Made by a program: the position numbers and the translations under genes
In this document: positions 11,084 to 19,472 of the stretch, in pieces
Layout: each line of letters opens with the position of its first letter
Numbering within the stretch: the first letter of the stretch is position 1
Notes under the pieces: generated by a model
Databases searched by the model: none
What the model was told of the DNA's origin: nothing
Seen by the model: the letters and a program-made list of their open reading frames with translations, nothing else
From: Corynebacterium sp.
GTDB taxonomy: Bacteria; Actinomycetota; Actinomycetes; Mycobacteriales; Mycobacteriaceae
Direction: 5' to 3'
DNA: 64,000 nucleotides
Assembly: GCA_030531005.1 (NCBI GenBank)
Contig: JAUMTW010000006.1
Coordinates: 124,001-188,000, forward strand

Positions 11084-11713
11084 ATGGCTGAGGGAAATCA
11101 GGGAAATGAGTGGATGAATCCAGGCACCGAAGCCTTCCCCGTCCAAGAAGCACCCCAACAACAGATGCCGCAGCAATATGCTGCTGCCCCGCAACAGCCA
11201 GCAATGGTTTACGCTCCAGCGCCGAGCTCAAATAACGGGGTTTGGATCGTGGTTGCGCTTATTCTCGCCGCCGCAGTTATTGGAGGTGCCCTTTTGTTCA
11301 CTCGCAACAGCGATTCCAGTGAAAGCGTCGCAGCTCCGGCAGTAGTAACTACTACGGAAAGTGCTACGGAAAGCACTACGGAAGAGACCACTCAAACGCA
11401 GGCCCAACCTGAAACTCAAACCCAGACTCAGACCCAGACTCAGACCCAGTTTGTCGAGACTGTAACTCAGAAGGCACAGTCACAAGCTAGTGTACGTACT
11501 TTTAATATCTATTCGGCAATCGGGACTACCAGCAGTGGGTTTGCATATAATGTTTATACGGCGTTTCTGAGTAAGTATTCTGGTAATGGCAATCTCACCC
11601 TATACGATGTCTATAGCCCAGCTACCAACTTGTACTACACCATGAATTGCACGGATTATGGCAGCTACGTAGACTGCACCGGCGGTCGTAGGGCTCATGT
11701 ACGCATCTCCTGA
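11084..11713 (+). CDS. Single-pass membrane protein with Pro/Gln-rich cytoplasmic arm and Thr/Gln repeat linker
   Basis: About 209 residues, function unknown. The start ATG 11084 (MAEGNQGNEWMNPG) has AAGGAAAG upstream; an upstream ATG at 11033 is less likely. Order: a Pro/Gln-rich arm (PQQQMPQQYAAAPQQP), one transmembrane helix (VWIVVALILAAAVIGGALL), a Ser/Thr/Glu-rich linker with QTQTQTQ repeats encoded by a 12-bp tandem repeat at 11423-11446, then a compact Tyr-rich extracellular domain with two Cys (NCTDYGSYVDCTGG) that could form a disulfide. The layout resembles corynebacterial surface proteins with a DUF-type C-terminal domain. Confidence 0.75.
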   Translation: MAEGNQGNEWMNPGTEAFPVQEAPQQQMPQQYAAAPQQPAMVYAPAPSSNNGVWIVVALILAAAVIGGALLFTRNSDSSESVAAPAVVTTTESATESTTEETTQTQAQPETQTQTQTQTQTQFVETVTQKAQSQASVRTFNIYSAIGTTSSGFAYNVYTAFLSKYSGNGNLTLYDVYSPATNLYYTMNCTDYGSYVDCTGGRRAHVRIS

Positions 11714-11748
11714 TTTGGCAAGCTGAGGGTAATCCCAGTGGTGTTTTT

Positions 11749-11777
11749 TAACTGCCCCGGTCTTACTGGGGGTAGTT
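11749..11777 (-). terminator. Hairpin with A-run upstream, possible terminator on the minus strand
   Basis: AACTGCCCC pairs imperfectly with GGGGGTAGTT; on the minus strand it is followed by six T. It could also simply end the membrane protein transcript. Confidence 0.35.
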
Positions 11778-11906
11778 GTTGGCAAAACGACCTGGTGCGG
11801 GAGTCTACTTTAGCTCGATCACATCGTTGCTTTTTAGATAAAAGAAATTCATGAAAAAACCAAAGTAGTTATTTTTATATAGCCAGAGTGGGGTGCGGTT
11901 GGGCTT

Positions 11907-12766
11907 ATGTCTGCCTGTACTCTTGGCAGTGGCAATGAGGAAATCGCTCCGGCATCTCAAGAAAGTTCGGAAGCTGGCATTCCTGCTACCCCAAGTGATG
12001 CAGAGCTCATAGACACGATGTCAGAGACGACTCCGATAGATGCAGAATCGGTAGCACCTATCCTCACAGGTGAGTTAAGCGATGCTGTAAATAATGAAGT
12101 GCTACAGGCAGACGTGCAGTCTTTGGTAGTACCACACGGCGCAATTTCGATAGCTGGGCTGGGGAGGCAAATCAACTTGATTTCACAGTTCCTGCCTGGT
12201 CCACAATTAAAGTTCCAATCTCTATCGCAGCCTTACGGCAAAATCCAGGGCTGCGTGGGGATGTAGCACTCGCGATTCAGCAATCAGATAACGATGCTGC
12301 CTCTCGGTTATGGAACTCTTTAACCAACCCGGCAAACGATACTGCAGCGATCATCGCAGAAGGCAATTCGAGTGCGCAGGTGCAATCGCAACAAGTAGCA
12401 CCGCCATACTCGGCATTTGGGCAGTCCCAATGGTCGGTGAGTGAACAAGCTACTTTTGTAGCGGGGCTTCGCTGTATTGCGGGCTCTCAGGAAGTTGTGA
12501 GTGATATGAGCAATATCGTCAATGGGGGAAACTACGGTTTAGGGCAGATTTCCGGAGCAATTTTCAAAGGTGGTTGGGGTCCAAGCCCGGCAGGTGTCTA
12601 TGGCTTACGCCAATTTGGACTCGTTGCGAATGGTGATGGCTATGTAGCAGTGGCACTAGCAGCTACCAGCCCTGATGGCAGTTATGAGGGTGGGCAAGCA
12701 GTTTTGAACGCTATGGCCGCAAATCTTCAAGCGGTCGTGGGGCAACTACCGGCGAATGCCTGTTAG
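11907..12766 (+). pseudogene. Beta-lactamase-like secreted lipoprotein, frameshifted
   Basis: Two frames make one protein. From 11907 (LMSACTLGSG, a near lipobox) the first frame runs to VVPHGAIS at about 12145. A one-base shift then moves to the frame reading FDSWAGEANQLDF and continues as VPAWSTIKVPISIAALR, keeping the Ser-x-x-Lys (STIK) motif of serine penicilloyl hydrolases, to the stop at 12766. The signal peptide is also broken: an ATG at 11851 (MKKPK) meets a TAG after five codons. The location just before nadD matches a conserved secreted protein in corynebacteria. A sequencing error at 12140-12150 is possible, but the damaged 5' end argues for real decay. Confidence 0.7.
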
Positions 12767-12810
12767 GATGACCTTGGAATGCGGAGTAGCTTGCAGGTAA
12801 GCTGTCCGCT

Positions 12811-13413
12811 ATGACCAAACGCATTGGGGTAATGGGTGGTACCTTTGACCCGATCCACCATGGCCACCTGGTAGCTGCTAGTGAGGTAGCTGCGAAGTAT
12901 CACCTGGATAAGGTGATCTTTGTACCCACCGGTCAACCATGGCAGAAGATTCAGGGGAACGTCTCTCCGGCAGAAGACCGCTATTTGATGACCGTGATCG
13001 CAACTGCATCAAACCCACGCTTTGAGGTAAGTCGCGTTGATATAGACCGGGATGGTCCGACTTATACAATTGATACCTTGAGTGACATTGCCGCCGAATA
13101 CCCCGATGCAGAGCTGTTCTTCATGACTGGAGCGGATGCGCTATCGAATATATTGTCTTGGAAGCAATGGGATAAGCTCTTTTCCATGGCGACCTTCGTT
13201 GGGGTTACTCGTCCTGGCTATGTACTGGATGAAGCCGCCGTTCCGGAAGAATTTCGCCACTTGGTGCAAATAATGGAAATCCCTGCAATGGCTATTTCCT
13301 CTACTGGGTGCCGGCGTCGGGCGCGCGCTGGGTTGCCTGTGTGGTACCTCGTGCCTGATGGCGTGGTGCAATACATCCATAAGCGTGGGTTATATCAGCA
13401 AGACCCGGAATAG
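12811..13413 (+). CDS. nadD: Nicotinate-nucleotide adenylyltransferase
   Basis: Transfers AMP to nicotinic acid mononucleotide in NAD synthesis. 200 residues with the nucleotidyltransferase motif [12 protein letters not shown] at the N-terminus, [10 protein letters not shown] for substrate binding, and the C-terminal [10 protein letters not shown] segment (family pattern ISSTxxR). The start follows a weak ribosome binding site 45 bp after the lipoprotein pseudogene. rsfS follows after 147 bp, the standard order. Confidence 0.94.
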   Translation: MTKRIGVMGGTFDPIHHGHLVAASEVAAKYHLDKVIFVPTGQPWQKIQGNVSPAEDRYLMTVIATASNPRFEVSRVDIDRDGPTYTIDTLSDIAAEYPDAELFFMTGADALSNILSWKQWDKLFSMATFVGVTRPGYVLDEAAVPEEFRHLVQIMEIPAMAISSTGCRRRARAGLPVWYLVPDGVVQYIHKRGLYQQDPE

Positions 13414-13560
13414 GGCTTGGTGCAATTGTCGTCATTTTTGGCCTTATACATGCTGCAAGAGCAGGGGCTAGGATAAGGGATGTCCCAGGAAAATTGGCGG
13501 GCGTGCTAACCTATAGTGCATTAAAAAACTGTGCCCTGAGTACAAAAATGAAAGGTACAT

Positions 13561-14031
13561 ATGACTGCAACCGCAGATACCATTGCTTTAGCCGAGATTG
13601 TGGCCAAGGCTGCTGATGAAAAGAATGCCAGCAATATTGCAGTTCTTGACGTCTCCGACGTTATGGCCATTAGCGAGATTTTCGTCTTAGCCTCTGCTGA
13701 TAATGAGCGCCAGGTGCGCGCAATTGTCGAAGAGATCGAAGATGCGCTCACCAAGCATGGCCAGGAGCCGCAGCGCCGCGAGGGCAACCGTGAAAACCGT
13801 TGGGTCTTGCTGGATTATGGCATGTTAATTGTCCACGTGCAGCGCAATACCGAGCGTGATTTCTATGGCCTAGATCGACTCTATCGTGACTGCCCACTAT
13901 TAAACGTCCAGGGCATTGAGACTATGCAGCGCAGCGATGATTTAGTCGATGAGGTTGATATCCGCGCGGTAGAATCCCTCGATGAGATTCCATTGGCTGA
14001 TCCAGAGCCAATCGATGAGGATGAATTCTAA
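13561..14031 (+). CDS. rsfS: Ribosomal silencing factor RsfS
   Basis: 156-residue RsfS/Iojap protein that binds L14 and blocks 30S-50S joining in starvation. Diagnostic segments are LDVSDVMAISEIFVLASADNERQV and GNRENRWVLLDYGMLIVHV, ending the fold at FYGLDRLY. An acidic C-terminal tail extends beyond the usual family length. The ATG has AAAGGTAC immediately upstream. Its stop overlaps or abuts the next gene, suggesting a two-gene unit with the histidine phosphatase. Confidence 0.93.
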   Translation: MTATADTIALAEIVAKAADEKNASNIAVLDVSDVMAISEIFVLASADNERQVRAIVEEIEDALTKHGQEPQRREGNRENRWVLLDYGMLIVHVQRNTERDFYGLDRLYRDCPLLNVQGIETMQRSDDLVDEVDIRAVESLDEIPLADPEPIDEDEF

Positions 14032-14044
14032 AGGCACAAGCTTG

Positions 14045-14671
14045 ATGGATCGTCGAATCATTTTGCTGCGCCATGGCGAAACCGAGTTTAATACAGCTCG
14101 GCGTATGCAAGGCCACCTCGATACTGCCTTATCTGAGCGTGGCCGGCAACAAGCCCACAACGTGGCCCAGCTGCTCAAGCAGTATCCCATCCAGCGCATT
14201 ATTTCCTCTGATCTACAGCGTGCAGCGCATACGGCTCAAGCTGTTTCGGCAGTCATTGATGTGCCTATTACCTATGATGAACGCCTACGAGAGACGCATT
14301 TAGGCGAGTGGCAAGGTAAGCATCATTGGGAGGTCGATACTGATTTCCCCGGAGCGAGGGCAATATGGCGCCATGCACCTTCCTGGTCTCCGCCAGGTGG
14401 TGAGTCACGTTTGGACGTTGCCCGCCGCGCCTTACCGGTTGTCAAAGAGCAATTCATGGATTGGGAATCGGGCGATATTTTGTTCGTTGCCCACGGTGGC
14501 ACAATTAGTGCATTGACCTCTACGCTACTAGGTTTTGCCGAAGAGCAATACCCATTGCTTTCCGGCTTGGGCAATGCCTGCTGGTCGCAATTAACAGTGC
14601 GTTCAGCGCTTGATGGCCCTGGGGTGCAGTGGTACCTTGACGGTTGGAATGTTGGTGTGCGCATTCCCTAG
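14045..14671 (+). CDS. Histidine phosphatase family protein (phosphoglycerate mutase-like)
   Basis: About 208 residues. The phosphohistidine motif is LLRHGETEFN, followed by the family's L..RG..QA segment (TALSERGRQQAHNVA), ETHLGEWQG, and the second catalytic His in FVAHGGTISALTS. These support a phosphatase or cofactor-dependent mutase; the true substrate is unknown (orthologues next to rsfS have been annotated as phosphoglycerate mutase or as glucosyl-3-phosphoglycerate phosphatase). The start at 14045 has AAAGG at good spacing; ATG 14021, overlapping rsfS, is an alternative. Confidence 0.88.
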   Translation: MDRRIILLRHGETEFNTARRMQGHLDTALSERGRQQAHNVAQLLKQYPIQRIISSDLQRAAHTAQAVSAVIDVPITYDERLRETHLGEWQGKHHWEVDTDFPGARAIWRHAPSWSPPGGESRLDVARRALPVVKEQFMDWESGDILFVAHGGTISALTSTLLGFAEEQYPLLSGLGNACWSQLTVRSALDGPGVQWYLDGWNVGVRIP

Positions 14672-14727
14672 AAGGCCCTGGCAACTAAGCGAGCCGAAGT
14701 GCAAGTGCACTCTTGTGCACTTTGAGT

Positions 14728-14773
14728 AACTGTGGATAACTCAAATGTACTGTGTCCTGAGTTATCCACAGTT
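14728..14773. promoter_or_regulatory. Perfect inverted pair of DnaA boxes
   Basis: Two 16-bp arms, AACTGTGGATAACTCA at 14728-14743 and its exact complement at 14758-14773, are separated by 14 bp. Each arm contains a perfect 9-mer DnaA box (TTATCCACA) in opposite orientation. No T-tract follows, so a simple terminator is less likely. It lies between the histidine phosphatase gene and comEA. Confidence 0.7.
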
Positions 14774-14832
14774 GATTTCTGTTAGTCGTTTTGCGTTAGC
14801 AAACAGCAGCAAAGCGTTTTTACAGTGCACGT

Positions 14833-15489
14833 ATGCACAACATTCAAGAACGTCTTCACACCCTGACTTCTACAGCCGATCCGGATGCCCTCCAAGTTGC
14901 ATACCCCTCCAAACAACGCTGGGGAATTACCAGGGCACAGGCTATCGGTTTAGTTACTATAGCTCTCGGAATTTTGTGTGTCCTGGGCATATACCAAAAC
15001 AATAAGGGCACGCCTTGGGAGCAAACCGGGACGGAAGTACTTGTTTCCACCACCCCAGAGGCGGACCCAGAAGCAATTGTTGTTGCGGTCGTTGGCGAAG
15101 TCCAATCCCCAGGACTCTATACCTTCGGGCCTACAGCACGTGTTGCTGATGCATTGCATGCTGCAACCGTTGCTCCAGATGGTGATACCCAGGATTTGAA
15201 CCTGGCCGAAAAGCTCATTGACGGCGTTCAAATAGCAGTCCCGCACCGAGATGCCATCCGAGTACTAGAAGAAGCTACGCCTGCAGGAGTAGAAGATAAT
15301 AAGGTATCGCTGAATTATGCCAGTCTCACAGAGCTGATGACCTTACCCGGTGTTGGGGAGAAGACTGCCCAAGCCATCGTAGAATATCGTGAGGCTAACG
15401 GACGTTTTCAATCTTTGGCAGAACTTCAACAGGTCAAAGGTATTGGCGCAGCAAAGTTCGCCACGCTCGAGCCGCTGATCCGACTCTAG
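14833..15489 (+). CDS. comEA: ComEA family DNA-binding protein
   Basis: 218-residue membrane-anchored DNA receptor protein. An N-terminal cytoplasmic segment is followed by a transmembrane helix (AIGLVTIALGILCVLGIY), an SLBB domain (VVAVVGEVQSPGLYTFG and following), and a C-terminal helix-hairpin-helix pair (LMTLPGVGEKTAQAIVEYR, LQQVKGIGAAKFATLEPLI) that binds double-stranded DNA. It is followed by comEC after 25 bp. Whether corynebacteria are naturally transformable by this pair is not established by the sequence. Confidence 0.92.
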   Translation: MHNIQERLHTLTSTADPDALQVAYPSKQRWGITRAQAIGLVTIALGILCVLGIYQNNKGTPWEQTGTEVLVSTTPEADPEAIVVAVVGEVQSPGLYTFGPTARVADALHAATVAPDGDTQDLNLAEKLIDGVQIAVPHRDAIRVLEEATPAGVEDNKVSLNYASLTELMTLPGVGEKTAQAIVEYREANGRFQSLAELQQVKGIGAAKFATLEPLIRL

Positions 15490-15514
15490 GGAAAAGTGAT
15501 GGCAGCATGCACGC

Positions 15515-17275
15515 ATGATAAGCATCATGAGTGATCTGCGCATGGTGCTGCCAGCAGGTAGCTTGTGGTTATTCATGCTCGCCTGGGTGTATGTCGATAC
15601 CCGTACGCTCCTCATGTTCTCACTTGTGCTGGCTGCGGGTGGGATATTGCTTGCGTGGCGGTTGCAGGGGATACGATGGCTGTTGCTGGTGACTATTGCG
15701 TTGAGTATTCTTGGCGCCGCTCATCTGACATGGCAGCAAGAGCAAATTCATGTCTTCGAACAGCAGTCTGAGATTAACGCACAGCGAGAAGAGAACTTGT
15801 TCGCTGCAGCAAGTGCGGAGAAAGCAGCACGCAGCACGCATCAATTTGCTGCCACCATAAGCGCTGGCGCGCTCGCTATCCAATCAGGTTGGTACTTTCG
15901 GGTACAACCAGCAGGGATGCGTGGTGAAATCCCATGCTTCGTAGGTGCTGATGGGATCACTGACCCAGAAGATTTTGCGTCTGGTGCACAGGTCGTATTG
16001 CGCGGGCAGATCATCTCGCGGGTGGGGTTTCCAGGACTTCAAATGTATGCCACGAGTGTGGACTTACTACAAGAACCAACAAGTCTTGCCGCCTTTTCGA
16101 ATGCAGTTCAGGATGAGTTTCGCACGCGTGTGTTTGCAATCATGGAAGCACCGGCAGCAGGTTTATTGCCTGCCATGGTGTTGGGTGATACCAGTGGGCA
16201 ATCTCCTACAGAAAAGCAGTGGTATATCGATACTGGCTTAGCCCACTTAAGCGCTGTATCCGGCGGCAACTTGAGCATCATTATCGCAATGTTGGTGGCT
16301 ATTGGAACCTGGTTTGGATGGAGTCCGCGTGTCCAGAGTTGTTGTGCGTTGGCAGGGATTGCAGTTTTTATTGTGGTGGTTGGAACAGAACCCTCGGTGT
16401 GGCGGGCAGGGGTGATGGGTGCTGTTACCCTGAGCGCACTATTGGGCTATCGCCGCACCTATTGTATCCAAGCGCTTGCCGTCAGTATCTTTATCCTCTT
16501 GCTGTGGCAACCAGAACTCGCTTTTTCCTTTGGATTTGCGCTCTCTGTCGCTGCGACTGCCGGCATTGTGGTGGGTTTTCCGGCACTCTATAAAGGGCTG
16601 TGCTTTTCGTGGATGCCAGACGTTGTCGCCAAAGCACTAGCAGTAGCTATTGCTGCAGATATTGTCACCATACCATTAGTAGCGGCGATGGCAGGCAAGA
16701 TTCCTGTGTTTGGCGTGATTACCAATGTGTTGGCGGCCCCATGCGTTGGGGTGATCACCATTGGCGGGATCTTTGCGGTGATCATGTTGCCCCTGCCTTG
16801 GATCTCAGAACTCATCATTTGGGTATTACAGCCTGCGACTTGGTGGATTGCTACGCTAGGCCGTGTGGGGGCAAGCCATAAACATGCAACGTTTGAAACT
16901 GGCAGCACGCTGCTAGCACTTGCATGGGTGACAATACTCGGGGCTTGGTGTTTTTGGCTGTGGAGCGCACGCAAAGGTTGGGTAGTGGCAGCAGGCTGGT
17001 TCATACTTTTCATTGGAACAGCGCTGGGCTGGACAACTCAGCCCAATCAGCACTGGGCAGATATTGCGACCCTACCGCAGTTGGAAGTTTCTGATACTGC
17101 AAGTATTCCCCCAGAAATTCCCACGGGGGTGGTGATAGTAGTACTAGAAGAGGGCAAACCTCATGATCGTCCAGTGTTCCATCCAGATGGCAATCTGGTG
17201 TGGTATCCAAATCGTGATGGGGGAATAGAGGTCAATGAGTTGGGGCAGCAGCGTGCAGTTTCAGGATATTTCTAG
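15515..17275 (+). CDS. comEC: ComEC/Rec2 family DNA uptake channel protein
   Basis: 586-residue polytopic membrane protein with a central competence domain (LAHLSAVSGGNLSIIIAML, the family's HLxAxSGxN motif) and many hydrophobic helices. An internal start at 15527 (MSDLRMVLP) is also possible. It is short: the metallo-beta-lactamase-like domain of full-length ComEC is missing, and the tail after the last helix is only about 80 residues. This short form is common in the corynebacterial lineage, so it need not be a truncation. Operon with comEA. Confidence 0.88.
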   Translation: MISIMSDLRMVLPAGSLWLFMLAWVYVDTRTLLMFSLVLAAGGILLAWRLQGIRWLLLVTIALSILGAAHLTWQQEQIHVFEQQSEINAQREENLFAAASAEKAARSTHQFAATISAGALAIQSGWYFRVQPAGMRGEIPCFVGADGITDPEDFASGAQVVLRGQIISRVGFPGLQMYATSVDLLQEPTSLAAFSNAVQDEFRTRVFAIMEAPAAGLLPAMVLGDTSGQSPTEKQWYIDTGLAHLSAVSGGNLSIIIAMLVAIGTWFGWSPRVQSCCALAGIAVFIVVVGTEPSVWRAGVMGAVTLSALLGYRRTYCIQALAVSIFILLLWQPELAFSFGFALSVAATAGIVVGFPALYKGLCFSWMPDVVAKALAVAIAADIVTIPLVAAMAGKIPVFGVITNVLAAPCVGVITIGGIFAVIMLPLPWISELIIWVLQPATWWIATLGRVGASHKHATFETGSTLLALAWVTILGAWCFWLWSARKGWVVAAGWFILFIGTALGWTTQPNQHWADIATLPQLEVSDTASIPPEIPTGVVIVVLEEGKPHDRPVFHPDGNLVWYPNRDGGIEVNELGQQRAVSGYF

Positions 17276-17416
17276 ATCGCCTTTTGGCATAATGTCGGCA
17301 CGAAGCACACAAACGGCTGCGCGGGTAGGGCCCCAATCGCCGTAACAGAAGAGAAAGGTTGGAATCTACGCACTGCACTAATACCAGGAGCCTTCGTAGC
17401 CTAGGAAATGTAGGAT
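17276..17416. other. Short gap before holA
   Basis: Nothing recognised beyond the purine-rich AGGAAATGTAGG upstream of the holA start. Confidence 0.4.
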
Positions 17417-18379
17417 ATGAGTGTGAGTTATACAAACCCCAGCCTGCACTTAGTGCTTGGCGATGAAGAATTTTTGGCTGAGCGCGCTCGCATCGAAATT
17501 ACACGCACCTTAGAGGAAATGGTGGGCCATGCAGAGGTGACTCGTATTCGCGCGGCGGAATTGAGTGCGGGCACCTTAATTCAACTTACGAGTCCCTCCC
17601 TGTTTGACGATAAGCGCATTGTTATCTGCGAGCATGTGGAAGAGGCCGGCAAGGAAGCAGTTGCGGCCTTAGTGAAACAGGTCGTGGACGTACCACCTGG
17701 GGTCGCATTTATTGTCATGCACTCTGGTGCGGCACGCAACCGTGAAGCAATGCAGAAGCTGAAAAAAGTTGCCACCGTTCATGAGGTCGCCAAGCTCAAG
17801 CCCCAAGAGCGCTCGCGCTGGTTGATGCAAGAATTTCAACGTCATGGAGTACGCCCCACCCCAGATGTTGTGCATCTTGTACTTGAGTCAGTGGGTTCTG
17901 ATCTACGTGAACTTACTGCAGCAGTTGACCAGCTGGTTGCAGATACTGGCGGAGAAGTCTCGACACAGGCCGTGAAACTTTACTACGCTGGCGTGGCGGA
18001 AGTCTCTGGCTTTGATATCGCAGATCTGGCTGTTGCTGGTCAAGCTCGCAAGGCAGTAGCTAGTACGCGTCGGGCCCTTCAGATCGGAATCGCACCTAAT
18101 GCTTTGGCGGGGGTTTTAAGTCGCAAGATGCGCGGGATCGCACGACTATATGATCAACGTGGCCGAGTCGATAGTAACGGATTGGCCCGCGAACTTGGTA
18201 TGCCACCATTCGCGGTGCAAAAGACGGTGAATGTCGCCCGCCAATGGAATCCCACTGCCATTAGTGAAGCAATGGTACTGCTTTCCGATGTTGAAGCAGG
18301 CCTGCGTGGTGTGGGTAAGGATCCAGATTATGTGATCGAAGATGCAGTACGTCGTATAGCAGAATTAGCAAGTCGCTAA
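17417..18379 (+). CDS. holA: DNA polymerase III delta subunit (clamp loader)
   Basis: 320-residue clamp-loader subunit that opens the sliding clamp. The N-terminus LHLVLGDEEFLAERA, the KLKPQERSRWLMQEFQRHG segment and the AVDQLVADTG helix region match the family. Length is normal. It follows comEC as in other bacteria. In corynebacteria rpsT is normally a close neighbour; here it is 23.5 kb away behind an accessory island. Confidence 0.93.
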   Translation: MSVSYTNPSLHLVLGDEEFLAERARIEITRTLEEMVGHAEVTRIRAAELSAGTLIQLTSPSLFDDKRIVICEHVEEAGKEAVAALVKQVVDVPPGVAFIVMHSGAARNREAMQKLKKVATVHEVAKLKPQERSRWLMQEFQRHGVRPTPDVVHLVLESVGSDLRELTAAVDQLVADTGGEVSTQAVKLYYAGVAEVSGFDIADLAVAGQARKAVASTRRALQIGIAPNALAGVLSRKMRGIARLYDQRGRVDSNGLARELGMPPFAVQKTVNVARQWNPTAISEAMVLLSDVEAGLRGVGKDPDYVIEDAVRRIAELASR

Positions 18380-18478
18380 TCTCTTCTTTATACTTCTTTG
18401 CTGGCGCACCCTACCCATTTTTAAAAGGTTTGGCTAACAATTCTGGATATTTGAATGCGGGTACCTATAATTGTTAGC

Positions 18479-18877
18479 GTGACTGACATTGACCCAGAAC
18501 TCCAAGAACTTATTAACACTCTGTTCCAACTAGCGCGCAGGGGGGATGCGAATCTTTTAGCACAGTACTTAGCAGCTGGAGTAGATCCTAATATGCGCAA
18601 TCATGAAGGAAATTCCCTCATTATGTTGGCTGCATATAGCGGGAACTTGCCTGCAGTGCAGGTCCTGATCAAAGCAGGCGCAGACGTAAATATGCTCAAC
18701 GACCGTAACCAGAGTCCGCTAGCTGGCGCTATCTTTAAGAAGGAAGATGCGATTGCTGCTACTCTCATCCAAGCAGGCGCAGATGCCAAGGTTGGTACTC
18801 CGAGTGCCATTGATACTGCGCGAATGTTTGGTCGTGTAGATCTTATTGCTCAGATGGAGGCAGACACGAACGCGTAG
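18479..18877 (+). CDS. Ankyrin repeat protein
   Basis: About 132 residues from a GTG start (VTDIDPELQELINTLFQLAR). At least three ankyrin repeats are visible: GDANLLAQYLAAGVDPNMRN, EGNSLIMLAAYSGNLPAVQV with LIKAGADVNMLNDR, and AIAATLIQAGADAKVG. It is small, soluble and without a signal peptide, and presumably mediates protein-protein contacts; the partner is unknown. The frame is open a little further upstream (18455), but GTG 18479 matches the start of the ankyrin unit better. It is the last conserved gene before the island. Confidence 0.88.
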   Translation: MTDIDPELQELINTLFQLARRGDANLLAQYLAAGVDPNMRNHEGNSLIMLAAYSGNLPAVQVLIKAGADVNMLNDRNQSPLAGAIFKKEDAIAATLIQAGADAKVGTPSAIDTARMFGRVDLIAQMEADTNA

Positions 18878-19304
18878 TGCGTGGAGAAGCGTTGAGCAGT
18901 GTGTGGCATGCAGCAGCACTATAGTGATCTGGTATCGAGGAACCAGCTTTGTGTGGGACTGCGCTATATACGATAAATACTGGCGCAGCTACTTATATTC
19001 GCGTACGGAGGATAAGGTGGTGGCGTATCTGCCAAATAAATAAAATACATGCAAAATATACTCTACGTTAAAGTAGTCCTAGAATGAAACAGTTTGGATA
19101 TCTTCTGCACGCCTAGCGATGGGGGTACCACCCATAGTGCGCGGGCACTTAAGGCTTATTAGAGGCAATGTTTTATCCAGATATTCGTGATTCTACGGCT
19201 TGCGATGGTCTTTATCGGTATCGTACGTTATCGTCAGTAGGGGGTATCATTAATTCTGACCGCAAACCTGTGAAAAGCTTATAGAAAAGGAGTAGTCGAT
19301 CCGT
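18878..19304. other. Left edge of the accessory island, no gene seen
   Basis: About 430 bp, AT-richer than the core, without a supported gene. AAAAGGAG at its end is the ribosome binding site of the small gene that follows. Confidence 0.4.
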
Positions 19305-19472
19305 ATGCCTATTCATTTGCAGCGCATTCTACTTACCATAGCTATTATCACTGCGTTTACACTCATTTTTCAGGATATTGCATGGGGGCTTCGTTTGGCT
19401 GCAGTGCTGATACCGTTCCACCTTCTGCTCTGGGGCTTCAGTGAGTTTAAAAAAAGAAGGAATGCATCCTAG
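19305..19472 (+). CDS. Small two-helix membrane protein (55 aa)
   Basis: MPIHLQRILLTIAIITAFTL begins a 55-residue protein with two predicted transmembrane segments (ILLTIAIITAFTLIF; LAAVLIPFHLLLWGF) and a basic C-terminus (KKRRNAS). AAAAGGAG lies 12 bp before the ATG, which supports translation. The size and topology resemble the membrane partners in the cassettes further right in the island, but no secreted partner is seen here. Function unknown. Confidence 0.6.
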   Translation: MPIHLQRILLTIAIITAFTLIFQDIAWGLRLAAVLIPFHLLLWGFSEFKKRRNAS

